Origin: JBKEAJ01 sp047972135
Lineage (GTDB): Bacteria > Bacteroidota > Bacteroidia > Bacteroidales > Prolixibacteraceae
Direction of reading: 5' to 3'
DNA: 15,439 nt
Assembly: GCA_047972135.1 (NCBI GenBank)
Contig: JBKEAJ010000082.1
Coordinates: 1-15,439 of the forward strand
Position numbers and translations under genes: made by a program. The notes below the pieces were generated by a model. The model was not told the DNA's origin. It did no database searches and was given only the letters and a program-made list of their open reading frames with translations. Each line of letters starts with the position of its first letter. Within the stretch, counting starts at the first letter, position 1. Positions 15,394 to 15,439 of the stretch are shown piece after piece.

Positions 15394-15439
15394 AGGGCTA
15401 TCGCCCCTATTATTATTTTTTTGCATCTCTTTGCTACGA
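15394..15439 (-). repeat. Short hairpin plus 28-bp module matching 5994-6038
   Basis: AGGGCTATCGCCCCT (15394-15408) is an imperfect palindrome. Positions 15412-15439, read on the minus strand, match 6011-6038 at 25 of 28 positions. The module reaches the window edge and may continue beyond it. Confidence 0.6.

Overview
The window looks like chromosome from a member of the Bacteroidota, most likely Bacteroidales. The evidence is a SusC/SusD pair, a FecR-type anti-sigma factor with a C-terminal DUF4974-like domain, D-rich lipoprotein starts, and several TAnnTTTG promoter -7 elements in place of E. coli-type -10 boxes. No family names or database hits were available; all assignments come from reading the sequence and from knowledge of the protein families.

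Left part (1-5683), housekeeping: the C-terminal end of an ISKra4-like transposase enters from the left edge. Next comes ftcD (glutamate formimidoyltransferase, histidine degradation), which meets prfC (release factor 3) tail to tail with a 17-bp overlap. prfC sits immediately behind glnS (glutaminyl-tRNA synthetase) on the minus strand, an apparent translation operon. glnS is divergent from a CaCA-family Na+/Ca2+ antiporter. The two divergent promoters lie in the roughly 90 bp between those genes and help fix the true glnS start.

Middle gap (5684-6117): no gene. It holds a mosaic of small dispersed repeats and short hairpins. A related, longer copy in inverted orientation lies at 15165-15439.

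Right part (6118-15154), accessory locus, all on the plus strand: a FecR-like anti-sigma factor; a 1154-residue SusC-like TonB-dependent transporter with an N-terminal STN signalling domain; a SusD-like lipoprotein; a PKD-domain lipoprotein that may be a surface glycan-binding protein; and a lipoprotein glycoside hydrolase of family GH5. The GH5 protein has the layout of endoglycosylceramidases: an MHQD motif, NEP and GEWG catalytic glutamates, a large insertion, and a C-terminal beta-sandwich. Together they make a compact one-enzyme utilisation locus: outer-surface hydrolysis by GH5, capture by the PKD protein and SusD, import through SusC, and probable signalling from SusC to FecR. No ECF sigma gene is present next to fecR. 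The most interesting hypothesis is that the locus acts on glycosphingolipid-type glycoconjugates rather than a plant polysaccharide. The repeat mosaics bracket this locus on both sides.
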